Positions 26,952 through 37,300 of a stretch of 64,000 nucleotides of DNA are shown in pieces. The translations under genes and the position numbers were made by a program. The DNA comes from Flavobacterium tiangeerense. Its GTDB lineage: Bacteria; Bacteroidota; Bacteroidia; Flavobacteriales; Flavobacteriaceae. The stretch is from contig NZ_VLKO01000001.1 of NCBI RefSeq assembly GCF_007830355.1, forward strand, positions 248,001 through 312,000. The letters run 5' to 3'. How positions within the stretch are numbered: position 1 is the first letter of the stretch; the number at the start of each line of letters is the position of its first letter. The notes under the pieces are model-generated. The model searched no databases. It had not been told where the DNA came from and saw only the letters and a list, made by a program, of their open reading frames with translations.

Positions 26952-27905
26952 TTATAATAGCTTTTCGATAATCATTTCTTCAGTTATTCCCTCGGCATCT
27001 GCTTTGTAATTTTTAATGATTCGGTGTCTCAAAATTCCGGTTGCCACGGCTTGAACATCTTCTATGTCTGGAGAAAATTTTCCATTAAAAGCCGCATTGG
27101 CTTTGGCAGCCAAAATTAAATTTTGAGAGGCTCTAGGTCCTGCTCCCCAATCTAAATAATTTTTCACAAATTCATTTGACAAAGAATTATCTGGACGCGT
27201 TTTACTCACCAAGCGCACCGCGTATTCTATAACATTATCCGCAACAGGAATTCTGCGAATCAATTCTTGAAAATCAATGATCTCTTGTGCTGTAAATAAC
27301 GAATTTACAACTACTTTCTCATTTGAAGTAGTTTGCTTTACCACTTGTACTTCCTCCTCAAAACTTGGATATTCAAGTTTTATAGCAAACATAAAACGAT
27401 CCAGTTGCGCTTCGGGTAAAGGATAGGTTCCTTCTTGCTCAATTGGGTTTTGAGTTGCCAAAACAAAATAGGGCAAATTCAATTTATAATTGTTTCCGGC
27501 AATAGTAACAGATCTTTCTTGCATAGCCTCAAGCAAAGCTGCTTGCGTTTTGGGAGGCGTTCTATTGATCTCATCAGCCAAAACTATATTCGAAAAAATA
27601 GGTCCTTTTATGAATTTGAATTGTCTGCTTTCATCTAAAATTTCACTTCCTAAAATATCTGATGGCATTAAATCTGGAGTAAACTGAATTCTTTTAAACT
27701 CTAGACCTAAGGCCTGCGCCAATGTATTCACCATAAGCGTTTTTGCTAATCCAGGAACGCCCACTAATAAAGCATGTCCACCTGAAAAAATACAAAGTAA
27801 TATTTGATCGACAACAGCATCTTGTCCTACAATAATTTTTGCGATTTCTTTTTTTAGTTCATTTCGTTTTTGAACTAAATTATGTATTGCTGCAACATCT
27901 GACAT
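26952..27905 (-). CDS. MoxR-family AAA+ ATPase
   Basis: A 317-residue AAA+ protein. The Walker A motif is GVPGLAKT (about 54-61), Walker B is IVLADEINR (about 108-116) followed by TPPKTQAALLEAMQE, and sensor 1 is FVLATQNPIEQEGTYPLPEAQ (about 147-167). This pattern defines the MoxR/RavA clade, chaperone-like ATPases usually paired with VWA or DUF58 proteins. No such partner lies directly downstream; the next genes are the aconitases. A terminator in front (27923-27964) separates it from the SurA-like gene. Confidence 0.93.
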   Translation of the reverse strand: MSDVAAIHNLVQKRNELKKEIAKIIVGQDAVVDQILLCIFSGGHALLVGVPGLAKTLMVNTLAQALGLEFKRIQFTPDLMPSDILGSEILDESRQFKFIKGPIFSNIVLADEINRTPPKTQAALLEAMQERSVTIAGNNYKLNLPYFVLATQNPIEQEGTYPLPEAQLDRFMFAIKLEYPSFEEEVQVVKQTTSNEKVVVNSLFTAQEIIDFQELIRRIPVADNVIEYAVRLVSKTRPDNSLSNEFVKNYLDWGAGPRASQNLILAAKANAAFNGKFSPDIEDVQAVATGILRHRIIKNYKADAEGITEEMIIEKLL

Positions 27906-27922
27906 GTATATATTTTTAAATT

Positions 27923-27964
27923 AAAAAAGAGCTAGTTTATGCAAGCATAAAACTAACTCTTTTT
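27923..27964 (-). terminator. Terminator between the SurA-like and MoxR genes
   Basis: About 19-bp stem with one mismatch and one bulge (27923-27942 with 27945-27964) and a T run on the minus strand. It ends 18 bp before the MoxR ATG, so MoxR is probably expressed by read-through or a promoter overlapping the hairpin. Confidence 0.75.
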
Positions 27965-28009
27965 ATTTATTTACAGAAATTTTTTAAGTTTTAAAGACTA
28001 AAAATAAGT

Positions 28010-29419
28010 CTATTTTTTTAACCAATTGTTTGTGAATTTACAATCTCTATATTCTCCCTGAATCTTGATGTAGGTCTCTTTGATTTTTTCGTCAAACCAT
28101 TTTCCTATTTCAGTAATTCGTTTTTGTTTTAACGCTAAATCTTTAATTTTGATATAATCCTTAGCGTAATCTGCTGTGTGTTCATCAATTCTATTGGTAA
28201 CCGTAATAATTTTATAACTTTTTTTACCTTCTTCACTTTGATCTAAAATAGGTGCAGAAACTTCATTTTCTTTTAAATTTGAAACTTGGCTGTAAAAAGA
28301 AGGATCCATTTTTGTCAACTCAAAACGAGTATCTTGTGTTTGAGGATTGATTAAAGCACCGCCATTTGCTCGAGTTTCTTTTTCATCAGATAAAGTTCTT
28401 GCAGCTTCAGCAAAAGTAATGTCCTTATCCTCAATTCTTTTTTTAATTAGCTTAATTTTCTCTTTAGCTTCAGTTAAGGAAGCCTCGGTAACAGTAGGCG
28501 ATAATAAAATGTGACGCAATTCTACTTCCTGGCCTTTAATTTTTTCTACTAGAATAATGTGATATCCGAATTCAGTTTCAAAAGGAGCCGAAATTTCTCC
28601 CTCAGCTAAACTAAAAGCGACTTCTTTAAACTCTTTTACAAATGGAGTTTTTCGATTCATCTTATAGTAACCACCACTTGATCTAGACCCTGGATCTTGC
28701 GTATACAAAACTGCTTTTGTTGAAAAACTAGCACCTTCCTCTACTTCTTTTTTAAACCCATTGAGTTTGTCAATGACTTTTTGTTTGTCTTCTGCAGAAA
28801 CTTTTGGCATAACCACAATTTGTGCTACTTCAAGTTCTACACCAAAAAAAGGCAAATCAGCCGCTGGTATTTGTTTAAAATAATTTCGCACCTCTTCCGG
28901 AGTAATTTCTACAGCATCAATAATCTTTTTTTGCATTTCTGATGTTAGCTTTCCTTCCTTTAAGATATCAGCAAAATAAGTTCTAAATTCTTCCTCAGAA
29001 TCCTTTTTATAATATTGAACCACTTTTTCCATAGACCCAATTTTGTCTATCATGTAATTCAATCGTTCTTCCATCATTCCCTTCACTTCTGTATCTGTAA
29101 CTATAATACTATCTTGAACAGCTTGATGAGCATACAACTTGTCTTCTAGAAGCTTTCCAAGCATTTGACAACGATCGTACTCTGAAGTATTACCACCTCC
29201 AGCTTGTATCTCTAAATACGTTTTATCTATATCTGAGTCTAAAATAATATAATCCCCAACAGTAGCAACAACACCGTCAACTTTTTGTTTGCCAGTTGAC
29301 TTTGCTTTTTTTACGGGAGCTATTACAGAATCCTTAATAATTTCTTGTGCATTTACAACTACACTCATAAACATTAAGAACAAAACAGTAAGTGTAATTC
29401 TATTATTATTGGACTTCAT
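28010..29419 (-). CDS. surA: Periplasmic peptidyl-prolyl isomerase, SurA-like
   Basis: A 469-residue secreted foldase. The start is set at MKSNNNRITLTVLFLMFMSV because it gives a signal peptide; an ATG seven codons upstream (29440) is also in frame. The SurA N-domain opens with DGVVATVGDYIILDSDIDKT. Two parvulin domains follow: the first with VELEVAQIVVMPKVS, GGYYKMNRKTPFVKEFKEVAF and ETEFGYHIILVEKI; the second, beginning EVELRHILLSPTV, is more diverged. SurA-type chaperones help outer-membrane beta-barrels fold in the periplasm. A good promoter lies about 170 bp upstream. Confidence 0.9.
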   Translation of the reverse strand: MKSNNNRITLTVLFLMFMSVVVNAQEIIKDSVIAPVKKAKSTGKQKVDGVVATVGDYIILDSDIDKTYLEIQAGGGNTSEYDRCQMLGKLLEDKLYAHQAVQDSIIVTDTEVKGMMEERLNYMIDKIGSMEKVVQYYKKDSEEEFRTYFADILKEGKLTSEMQKKIIDAVEITPEEVRNYFKQIPAADLPFFGVELEVAQIVVMPKVSAEDKQKVIDKLNGFKKEVEEGASFSTKAVLYTQDPGSRSSGGYYKMNRKTPFVKEFKEVAFSLAEGEISAPFETEFGYHIILVEKIKGQEVELRHILLSPTVTEASLTEAKEKIKLIKKRIEDKDITFAEAARTLSDEKETRANGGALINPQTQDTRFELTKMDPSFYSQVSNLKENEVSAPILDQSEEGKKSYKIITVTNRIDEHTADYAKDYIKIKDLALKQKRITEIGKWFDEKIKETYIKIQGEYRDCKFTNNWLKK

Positions 29420-29592
29420 TGGTATTGAATTTATTGGCATTATTTTAATTTACTTTTAATGATATTGTCTTTAAAATTAAGATTTTCAAAATGAAACCTT
29501 TTCAGGTGTCCCAATTCTAATTATAACATTCTAAAATTGAAATATTTACTACATCAAATCAAAAGTTGTTATCTTAAAATTTTAAAAACGAA

Positions 29593-29622
29593 CAAAAATA
29601 ACAATTCAATTACATTATACAA
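29593..29622 (-). promoter_or_regulatory. Promoter of the SurA-like gene
   Basis: On the minus strand a -33 TTG (rc of 29620-29622) is followed after 19 bp by TATTTTTG (rc of 29593-29600), a perfect TAnnTTTG. The implied leader is about 165 nt, long but plausible. Confidence 0.6.
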
Positions 29623-30126
29623 GTATACCTGCTACTATTAACAAAAAATTATAGCGCAATTGAATAGTGAAATTAGAGCTCATTTCATGAGTTATCACTA
29701 ACATACAATAAGTACATCTTAATTCTATTTCAAAAACAAAAATTCAATTTCAAATATTTTGTTTTGAATATCAACTCATAAAATTATAAAACTGGATTAA
29801 TTCTATTTAAAATTAAACTCCGAATTAAATCTTAAAATTCTCATTTTTTTAAGTCTAAAATACAAAGTTGTAAACACTACATCGTTTTCGTTACAAAATA
29901 AAAATAAGCAAATCACCTTCAAATCTTTTAATAATTAAATTAGCTTCCGTTATCAATTTAAAAGATAAAAACATAATAAAATAAAAATACCATTATTTAT
30001 TGGCTTTATATTCTAGAAATACATAATAAAAATACAATTATTAAAATATATTTTAATCTTCAGAATTAATGCTAACAATATGAATTCATCCCAAAATCTA
30101 ACATCAACAATAACCAATTAACCTAA
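29623..30126. other. Divergent intergenic region upstream of the amylase gene
   Basis: About 500 bp of very AT-rich sequence (runs of A and T, few G or C) between the leftward SurA-like gene and the rightward amylase. No coding frame, tRNA or repeat is visible, and no convincing TAnnTTTG/TTG pair was found for the amylase. The length leaves room for regulator sites. Confidence 0.4.
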
Positions 30127-31575
30127 ATGATTATGAAAAAAAATGTATTAAAAACCTGTGCCATCGCGTCACTTTTATTAAGTTTAAATGCTTGTTCTAC
30201 ATCAGACGAACTGCAAAAAGATGCCATAGAAGAAGTATCTCAGTTTAAAATTATTCAAGTCACTAAACATGATGGACGTCCGTTTAGCACAGGAAAACAG
30301 ACAAATATTTCTACCGGAAGATATGTTGCAAATCCTGGTGGAGGTGTCATGATGCAAGCCTTCTACTGGGATGTCCCCGCAGGTGGAACGTGGTGGGATG
30401 TAGTCAATTCAAAAATAACAGCTTGGTCAAATGTAGGTATTGGTTCAATTTGGTTGCCACCTGTATCAAAAGCTCAAAACGGAGCGTTTTCTATGGGATA
30501 TGATCCAACTGATTATTTTGATTTTGGTAATTTTAATCAAAACGGAACTGTTGAAACGCGTTTTGGTTCTAAAACCGAACTAGAAAGTTTAATAACAAAG
30601 GTTCATGCCGAAAACATGCAAGTGTATGCAGATATGGTTCTAAATCACAATAGTGGCGGGCAACTAGAGAGCAATCCATTTACAGGAACACAAACATATA
30701 CTAATTTTACAGGTGTTGCCTCTGGTAAGTTTAAACGAACTAGTGCTGATTTTTATAAAAATGCCTACGGAAATAATGATGAAGGTTTTTTTGGAGGATT
30801 TCCTGACCTAGCTCACGTTACTCCAAATGTTCAAGACTGGCTCTGGAAAAGAACAGATGGCGTGGGTAAATTTTATAAAAACACCATGAAATTTGACGGC
30901 TGGAGATTTGATTACGTAAAAGGTTTTGGTGCTTGGGTAGTTAAAGATTGGAATGCTAATGTTGGCGGATTTTCTGTAGGTGAACTATGGGATTCTAATG
31001 TAAATATACTCAATGACTGGGCAAATAACGCAAATAGCTCTGTGTTTGACTTTGCTTGCTATTATAAAATGAATGATGCTTTTGATGGCAATAATCTAAA
31101 CGTTTTGAATGATGATATGATGTGGAAAAGAAATCCATACAAAGCGGTTACATTTGTTGCGAATCATGACACTGATGAAATTTGGAAAAAAGAATTAGCA
31201 TACGCGTACATATTAACACATGAAGGATATCCAACAATTTTTTACCGTGATTATGAAGAGTGGCTAAATAAAACCAAATTGAATAATCTAATTTGGATTC
31301 ACAACAACAAAGCAACCGGTAACACTTCTATTTTATACACAGATAACGATGAATACGTAGCAAGAAGAAACGGCTACAATGGCAATCCAGGATTAGTAGT
31401 TTACATCAACAACTCTTCAACCTGGCAAGAGCGTTGGATACAAACCAACTGGTCTAATGCACAAATAAAAGATTTCACCGGCAACTCTGGCTGGTACCCG
31501 ATAACACAAGCTGACAAATGGGTAAAAATACAATGTCCTCCTAATGGATATTCTGTTTGGTCCATCAATATGTAA
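30127..31575 (+). CDS. Lipoprotein alpha-amylase, GH13 subfamily 7 (archaeal type)
   Basis: A 482-residue lipoprotein. The lipobox LSLNAC places the lipidated Cys at 23; a second ATG at 30133 is also possible. The (beta/alpha)8 domain starts near residue 71 (GGGVMMQAFYWDVPAGGTWW). GH13 motifs are DMVLNHN (169-175), GWRFDYVKG with the nucleophile Asp262, GELWD with the acid/base Glu286, and FVANHD with Asp348. From memory the sequence is strikingly close to Pyrococcus/Thermococcus alpha-amylases, sharing strings such as GTVETRFGSK, YDPxDYFD, FVANHDTD, PTIFYRDYEEWLN and NLIWIH. It likely degrades starch-like glucans outside the cell, but no sus genes adjoin it. Confidence 0.93.
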   Translation: MIMKKNVLKTCAIASLLLSLNACSTSDELQKDAIEEVSQFKIIQVTKHDGRPFSTGKQTNISTGRYVANPGGGVMMQAFYWDVPAGGTWWDVVNSKITAWSNVGIGSIWLPPVSKAQNGAFSMGYDPTDYFDFGNFNQNGTVETRFGSKTELESLITKVHAENMQVYADMVLNHNSGGQLESNPFTGTQTYTNFTGVASGKFKRTSADFYKNAYGNNDEGFFGGFPDLAHVTPNVQDWLWKRTDGVGKFYKNTMKFDGWRFDYVKGFGAWVVKDWNANVGGFSVGELWDSNVNILNDWANNANSSVFDFACYYKMNDAFDGNNLNVLNDDMMWKRNPYKAVTFVANHDTDEIWKKELAYAYILTHEGYPTIFYRDYEEWLNKTKLNNLIWIHNNKATGNTSILYTDNDEYVARRNGYNGNPGLVVYINNSSTWQERWIQTNWSNAQIKDFTGNSGWYPITQADKWVKIQCPPNGYSVWSINM

Positions 31576-31587
31576 TAGTTTTTCTTT

Positions 31588-31616
31588 GAGGCTGCCTTTT
31601 TTAGGCAGCCTCTTTT
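31588..31616 (+). terminator. Terminator of the amylase gene
   Basis: Perfect 10-bp stem (31588-31597 with 31603-31612), 5-T loop, then tttt. It lies 13 bp after the amylase stop. Confidence 0.9.
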
Positions 31617-31688
31617 ATTTGGAATCGTTTACACAATACGAATATACCTTTTAAACAGATCAAATTTTCAAATAGCGTATATAAATAG

Positions 31689-31696
31689 TACTTTTG
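31689..31696 (+). promoter_or_regulatory. -7 box of prfC
   Basis: TACTTTTG, a perfect TAnnTTTG, 18 bp before the chosen ATG at 31715. The expected -33 region reads attttca rather than TTG. It also argues against the in-frame TTG start at 31694, which lies inside the box. Confidence 0.55.
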
Positions 31697-31714
31697 CAAA
31701 CTATTGATATACAT

Positions 31715-33304
31715 ATGGGCTTTTTAGAAGAAATACAACGCAGAAGAACTTTCGGGATTATCTCACATCCTGATGCTGGAAAAACGACATTGACTGAGAA
31801 ATTACTTCTTTTTGGAGGAGCAATTCAAGAAGCAGGTGCCGTAAAAAATAATAAAATAAAGAAAGGTGCTACGAGTGACTTTATGGAAATTGAACGCCAA
31901 AGAGGAATTTCTGTATCTACCTCTGTACTTGCATTTAATTACCAAGACAAGAAAATAAACATACTTGATACACCTGGACACAAGGATTTTGCCGAAGACA
32001 CTTTTAGAACTTTAACAGCAGTTGATAGTGTAATTGTGGTAATTGACGTGGCTAAAGGTGTAGAAGAACAAACTGAAAAATTAGTAGCAGTTTGTAGAAT
32101 GCGTAAAATTCCAATTATTGTATTTATCAATAAATTAGATAGAGAAGGAAAAGATGCATTCGACTTAATGGATGAAGTTGAACAAAAACTTGGACTTACC
32201 GTAACACCATTGAGTTTCCCTATCGGGATGGGATATGACTTTCAAGGAATTTATAATCTTTGGGAACAAAATATCAATTTATTCAGTGGTGATAGTCGTA
32301 AAAACATCGAAGAAACAATTGCTTTCTCAGATGTACAAAGTCCAGAGCTTGAAAAAATAATTGGTCAAAAACCAGCCGATAAACTTAGAGAAGAATTAGA
32401 GTTAATTGACGAAGTGTATCCAAAATTTGACAGACAAGATTATTTAGACGGAAAACTACAACCCGTTTTCTTTGGTTCAGCCTTGAATAATTTTGGTGTT
32501 AGAGAACTACTAGATTGCTTTGTAGAAATTGCACCTTCGCCAAGACCTAAAGACTCCGAAACAAGGCTAGTGGATCCAGAAGAACAAAAAATGTCTGGTT
32601 TTGTATTTAAAATCCATGCCAATATGGATCCAAAACATCGAGACCGTCTAGCGTTTATTAAAATCGTGTCGGGTACTTTTGAAAGAAACAAACCGTATTA
32701 TCACGTTCGCCAAAAGAAAAATTTAAAATTCTCTAGTCCTAACGCCTTTTTTGCTGAAAAAAAAGAAATTGTAGATATATCTTACCCTGGAGATATTGTA
32801 GGCCTTCATGATACAGGAAATTTTAAAATTGGTGATACACTTACCGAAGGGGAATTAATGAGTTTTAAAGGAATCCCAAGTTTTTCACCAGAACATTTTA
32901 GATACATCAATAACGCTGATCCTATGAAAGCAAAACAGCTAGACAAAGGAATTGATCAGTTAATGGATGAAGGAGTAGCGCAATTGTTTACCCTAGAAAT
33001 GAACAACCGAAAAATCATTGGAACAGTGGGTGCATTACAATATGAGGTAATTCAATACCGTTTGGAGCATGAATATGGAGCAAAATGTACGTATGAAAAT
33101 TTCCCTGTTCATAAAGCTTGTTGGGTAAAACCAAATGACCCAAAAAGTGAAGAATTTAAAGAGTTCAGAAGAATTAAACAAAAATTTCTAGCTCATGATA
33201 AATACGGTCAATTAGTATTTCTTGCAGACTCCGATTTTACTATACAGATGACACAAAACAAATATCCTAATGTGAAATTATTTTTTACTTCTGAATTTGA
33301 ATAG
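31715..33304 (+). CDS. prfC: Peptide chain release factor 3
   Basis: This 529-residue translational GTPase recycles RF1/RF2 from the ribosome after termination. The G domain has SHPDAGKTTLTEKLL (G1), QRGISVSTSV (G2), DTPGHKDFAEDT (G3) and FINKLDREG (G4). The RF3-typical C-terminal domains follow (MSGFVFKIHANMDPKHRDR and GVAQLFTLEMNN), and the length fits the family. ATG 31715 (MGFLEEIQRRRTFG) is used rather than a TTG at 31694 because the -7 box overlaps the latter. Confidence 0.96.
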   Translation: MGFLEEIQRRRTFGIISHPDAGKTTLTEKLLLFGGAIQEAGAVKNNKIKKGATSDFMEIERQRGISVSTSVLAFNYQDKKINILDTPGHKDFAEDTFRTLTAVDSVIVVIDVAKGVEEQTEKLVAVCRMRKIPIIVFINKLDREGKDAFDLMDEVEQKLGLTVTPLSFPIGMGYDFQGIYNLWEQNINLFSGDSRKNIEETIAFSDVQSPELEKIIGQKPADKLREELELIDEVYPKFDRQDYLDGKLQPVFFGSALNNFGVRELLDCFVEIAPSPRPKDSETRLVDPEEQKMSGFVFKIHANMDPKHRDRLAFIKIVSGTFERNKPYYHVRQKKNLKFSSPNAFFAEKKEIVDISYPGDIVGLHDTGNFKIGDTLTEGELMSFKGIPSFSPEHFRYINNADPMKAKQLDKGIDQLMDEGVAQLFTLEMNNRKIIGTVGALQYEVIQYRLEHEYGAKCTYENFPVHKACWVKPNDPKSEEFKEFRRIKQKFLAHDKYGQLVFLADSDFTIQMTQNKYPNVKLFFTSEFE

Positions 33305-33324
33305 TTCCGATCTAAATAAATACC

Positions 33325-33360
33325 AAAAAAAAACGCTAATCTTTCAATTAGCGTTTTTTT
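33325..33360. terminator. Bidirectional terminator after prfC
   Basis: Perfect 10-bp stem (33331-33340 with 33347-33356) with a 6-nt loop, an A run before it and a T run after it. It lies between convergent genes. Confidence 0.87.
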
Positions 33361-33374
33361 TGTTTTTTATATTT

Positions 33375-33728
33375 TTAAGCAACCATAACTTCTGAGTTAA
33401 TTGCTTTTTTCAAGAAAGTTTTAATTAAAATTCTATTAGGAGCAGTACCTGATGTAATAACTTGTTTTTTTGTATTTGTTTCTTCGATAGAAGTATTTGA
33501 TTTAGTATCTTGTTTAGAACCCATAAACCAAAGCACAAAATTCACATTATTTGTTGTACTCGTTTTAGTTATATTTTCATTTTTAACTGATACTATTTCA
33601 ATAGGATTATTTTCTACAATGGTTTGTGAAGATTGCGAAAAAGTTACATTAGAACACAATATAAAAAAGAAAAAAAGGCAACCTTTAAGTGTTAATTCAT
33701 TGCAAACTAAAGACGAGAAATATTTCAT
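33375..33728 (-). CDS. Small secreted hypothetical protein
   Basis: A 117-residue protein starting at ATG 33728 (MKYFSSLVC), which places a hydrophobic segment ending in SNVTFSQ as a signal peptide; an earlier ATG at 33761 is possible. The mature part is Thr/Ser/Asn-rich, with the segment FVLWFMGSKQ and a C-terminal APNRILIKTFLKK helix. I recall similar small flavobacterial secreted proteins of unknown role. No neighbour suggests a function. Confidence 0.6.
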   Translation of the reverse strand: MKYFSSLVCNELTLKGCLFFFFILCSNVTFSQSSQTIVENNPIEIVSVKNENITKTSTTNNVNFVLWFMGSKQDTKSNTSIEETNTKKQVITSGTAPNRILIKTFLKKAINSEVMVA

Positions 33729-33954
33729 AAATAATAATATTTTTTTTCGGGGAGTTGACATCCAAATCCGAAACAAAAGTATACCATTTGTTTAGTCGTA
33801 AAAAAAATTTTCGACAAAGCACCATAATAGTCGATTAAAGCACAAAATTTAATATTAAAGCATGTAATAATAACGATTTAAACACATAGATTTCTGTTTA
33901 GTAATATCGATTTAACAAATTAAAATCCAAAACAATTTACCCAGTTATAACCTA

Positions 33955-33988
33955 AAAAAAAAGCTCCAGTAAATATACTGGAGCTTTT
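33955..33988 (-). terminator. Terminator at the end of the rpoBC-DUF3467 unit
   Basis: Perfect 13-bp stem (33959-33971 with 33976-33988), 4-nt loop, T run on the minus strand, just 6 bp after the DUF3467 stop. Confidence 0.9.
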
Positions 33989-33993
33989 GAAAT

Positions 33994-34305
33994 TTATGCT
34001 TGACCGGCTGGGCCAAAGTTGAGCGGTATGGGCAACTGTTCCGTGTCTTTAATTTCGCCATGGGCAATTTCAAATCTATGGATATTTTCTCCAATAGCCT
34101 TTAATAATCGTTTAGCATGCTGTGGTGTCAAGACAATTCTTGATTTCACTTTAGCCTTAGGAATTCCAGGCATTATACTAACAAAATCTAAAACAAATTC
34201 TGAAGAAGAGTGATTGATAATTGCTAAGTTAGAATAAATTCCTTCTGCAGTTACTTCATCTAATTCTATATTAATTTGATCTTGTTGTTGGTTTGAATTG
34301 CTCAT
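33994..34305 (-). CDS. DUF3467 protein
   Basis: This 103-residue soluble protein matches DUF3467: AEGIYSNLAIINHSSSEFVLDF (about 20-41), then FVSIMPG and RIVLTPQHAKRLLKAIGENI. It lies 9 bp after rpoC on the same strand, a linkage that recurs in Bacteroidota. The function is unknown, but the position suggests co-expression with RNA polymerase. Confidence 0.92.
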   Translation of the reverse strand: MSNSNQQQDQINIELDEVTAEGIYSNLAIINHSSSEFVLDFVSIMPGIPKAKVKSRIVLTPQHAKRLLKAIGENIHRFEIAHGEIKDTEQLPIPLNFGPAGQA

Positions 34306-34314
34306 ATCCTTGTA

Positions 34315-37300
34315 TTAATAAATGTACTCCTCTTTGTTAGCCATCATATCATTGTAATCATCTTTTGACCCTACAATTGTAGCATCATATTCTCTCATAC
34401 CTGTTCCTGCAGGAATTCTGTGTCCTACGATTACATTTTCTTTCAATCCTTCTAAGTAATCAATTTTACCTGCAACAGCAGCTTCATTTAATACTTTAGT
34501 AGTTTCTTGGAACGATGCAGCAGAGATAAATGATTTCGTTTGAAGCGAAGCTCTGGTAATACCTTGTAATACTGGAGTTGCTGTAGCAGTTACAACATCA
34601 CGGGCAACAACAAGATTTTTATCCGTACGTTTCAATAAAGAGTTTTCGTCACGCAACTCACGAGGAGTAATGATCTGACCTTCTTTTAAAACGCTTGAAT
34701 CACCAGCATCCTCAACAACCTTCATTCCGTAAAGCTTATCATTTTGAACAATAAAATCTTTAGTGTGAATCAATTGATCTTCTAAGAATAAAGTATCACC
34801 TGGATCTTGTACTCTTACTTTACGCATCATTTGACGTATTACTACTTCAAAGTGCTTGTCGTTGATTTTTACCCCTTGTAAACGGTATACTTCTTGAATT
34901 TCATTAACCAAATACTGTTGAACAGCAGCTGGACCTTGTATTCTTAAAATATCATCTGGAGTAATTGCTCCGTCAGACAATGGCACACCTGCTCTTACGA
35001 AGTCATTTTCTTGAACCAAAATTTGGCTTGATAATTTAACTAAGTATTTACGAACATCACCAAATTTAGATTCGATAACAATCTCACGGTTACCTCTTTT
35101 GATTTTTCCAAAAGAAACAACACCATCAATTTCAGAAACTACAGCTGGATTAGATGGATTACGAGCTTCTAAAAGCTCTGTAATTCTTGGTAAACCTCCT
35201 GTAATATCTCCTGATTTAGAAGAACGACGTGGGATTTTCACCAATACTTTACCTGCTTTAATTTTCTCACCGTTTTCAACCATCAAGTGGGCACCAACTG
35301 GTAAGTTGTAAGAACGAATCAATTCTCCATCTTTACCGTAAACTAATAAAGTTGGGATTAATTTTTTAGCTCTAGATTCAGAAATTACTTTTTCTTGGAA
35401 ACCAGTTTGCTCATCGATTTCAACCATGAACGATTGTCCTTGCTCTAAATCTTCGTAAGCAATTTTACCAGTAAACTCAGAAACAATAACTCCGTTATAT
35501 GGATCCCATTTACAAATCACATCTCCTTTAGCAACAGATTGACCATCTGCAACAAAAATACTAGAACCGTAAGGAATATTATTAGTACTTAATAAAATAC
35601 CAGTTGTTTCGTCAATTAATTTTAACTCTGTAGAACGAGAAACAACGATATCAACTGAGTTTCCTTCGCTATCCTCACCTTTAACAGTTTTTAAATCTTC
35701 AATTTCAAGCTTACCAGCAAATTTAGTAATAATGCTTGATTCTTCAGATATACCACCCGCAACCCCTCCAACGTGGAAAGTACGTAATGTTAACTGTGTT
35801 CCTGGTTCCCCAATAGATTGTGCTGCAATTACACCAACTGCCTCACCTCTTTGTGTCATTTTTCCAGTTGCAAGGTTACGACCGTAACACTTAGCACAAA
35901 TACCTTTTAAAGCTTCACAAGTTAGTGGAGAACGCACTTCAACTTTCTCAATAGGAGAAGCATCAATAGCTTTCATAATAGCTTCGGTAATTTGCTCACC
36001 AGAATGAACCAATACTTCGTTAGTCAATGGATTAATCAAATCTTGTAAAACTACACGTCCTAAGATTCTTTCTCCTAATGATTCTACAATTTCTTCGTTC
36101 TTTTTCAATGCTGAAACTTCAACACCTCTCAAAGTACCACAATCTTCGATGTTAACAATAACGTCTTGAGAAACATCATGTAATCTACGAGTCAAGTATC
36201 CAGCATCGGCAGTTTTCAAAGCCGTATCCGCAAGACCTTTACGAGCACCGTGAGTAGAGATAAAGTACTCAAGGATAGAAAGACCTTCTTTAAAGTTCGA
36301 AAGAATCGGGTTTTCAATAATTTCACCACCACCAGCAGTAGATTTTTTAGGCTTAGCCATCAAACCACGCATACCAGTTAACTGACGAATTTGTTCTTTA
36401 GATCCCCTTGCTCCAGAGTCAAGCATCATGTACACCGAGTTGAATCCTTGTTGATCTTCTCTAATGTTTTTCATTGCTAGCTCTGTTAATTGAGCATTTG
36501 CTGATGTCCATACATCAATAACTTGGTTGTAACGTTCGTTATTGGTAATAAGACCCATGTTATAATTTGCAGAAATACCTTGAACTTGTTCTCTTGCATC
36601 AGCAATTAACTGAGGCTTTTGATCTGGAATTCTAATATCTCCTAATGAGAATGATAAACCACCTTTGAAGGCGAATTTATACCCCATATCTTTCATGTTA
36701 TCCAAGAAAGCAGCAGTTGTTGGAACATCTGTACAGCTAAGTACGTGACCAATAATGTCTCTTAAGTTTTTCTTAGTCAATACGTCATTGATATAACCAG
36801 CGGCTTCAGGAACAACTTCGTTAAACAATACACGTCCAGCAGTAGTTTGAATCACTTTGTATACTAATTCACCTGCTTCGTTAAAATCTTTTGCTCTAAT
36901 TTTAACACGAGCATTCAACTCTACTCTTCCTTCATTCAAAGCGATGTTCACCTCTTCTGCAGAATAGAAAGTAATTCCTTCACCTAAAATTTTCATTTCA
37001 GGAGTTGACAAACGTTCTTTGGTCATATAATAAAGACCCAAGACCATATCCTGAGATGGTACCGTAATTGGAGCACCATTTGCAGGGTTCAAGATATTGT
37101 GCGAACCTAACATTAATAACTGAGCCTCTAATATAGCTTCTGGTCCTAATGGTAAGTGTACCGCCATTTGATCCCCATCAAAATCCGCATTAAATGCCGT
37201 ACAAACTAAAGGGTGCAATTGGATTGCTTTTCCTTCAATTAATTTTGGTTGGAATGCTTGAATACCTAGTCTGTGCAAAGTAGGAGCACGGTTTAGTAAG

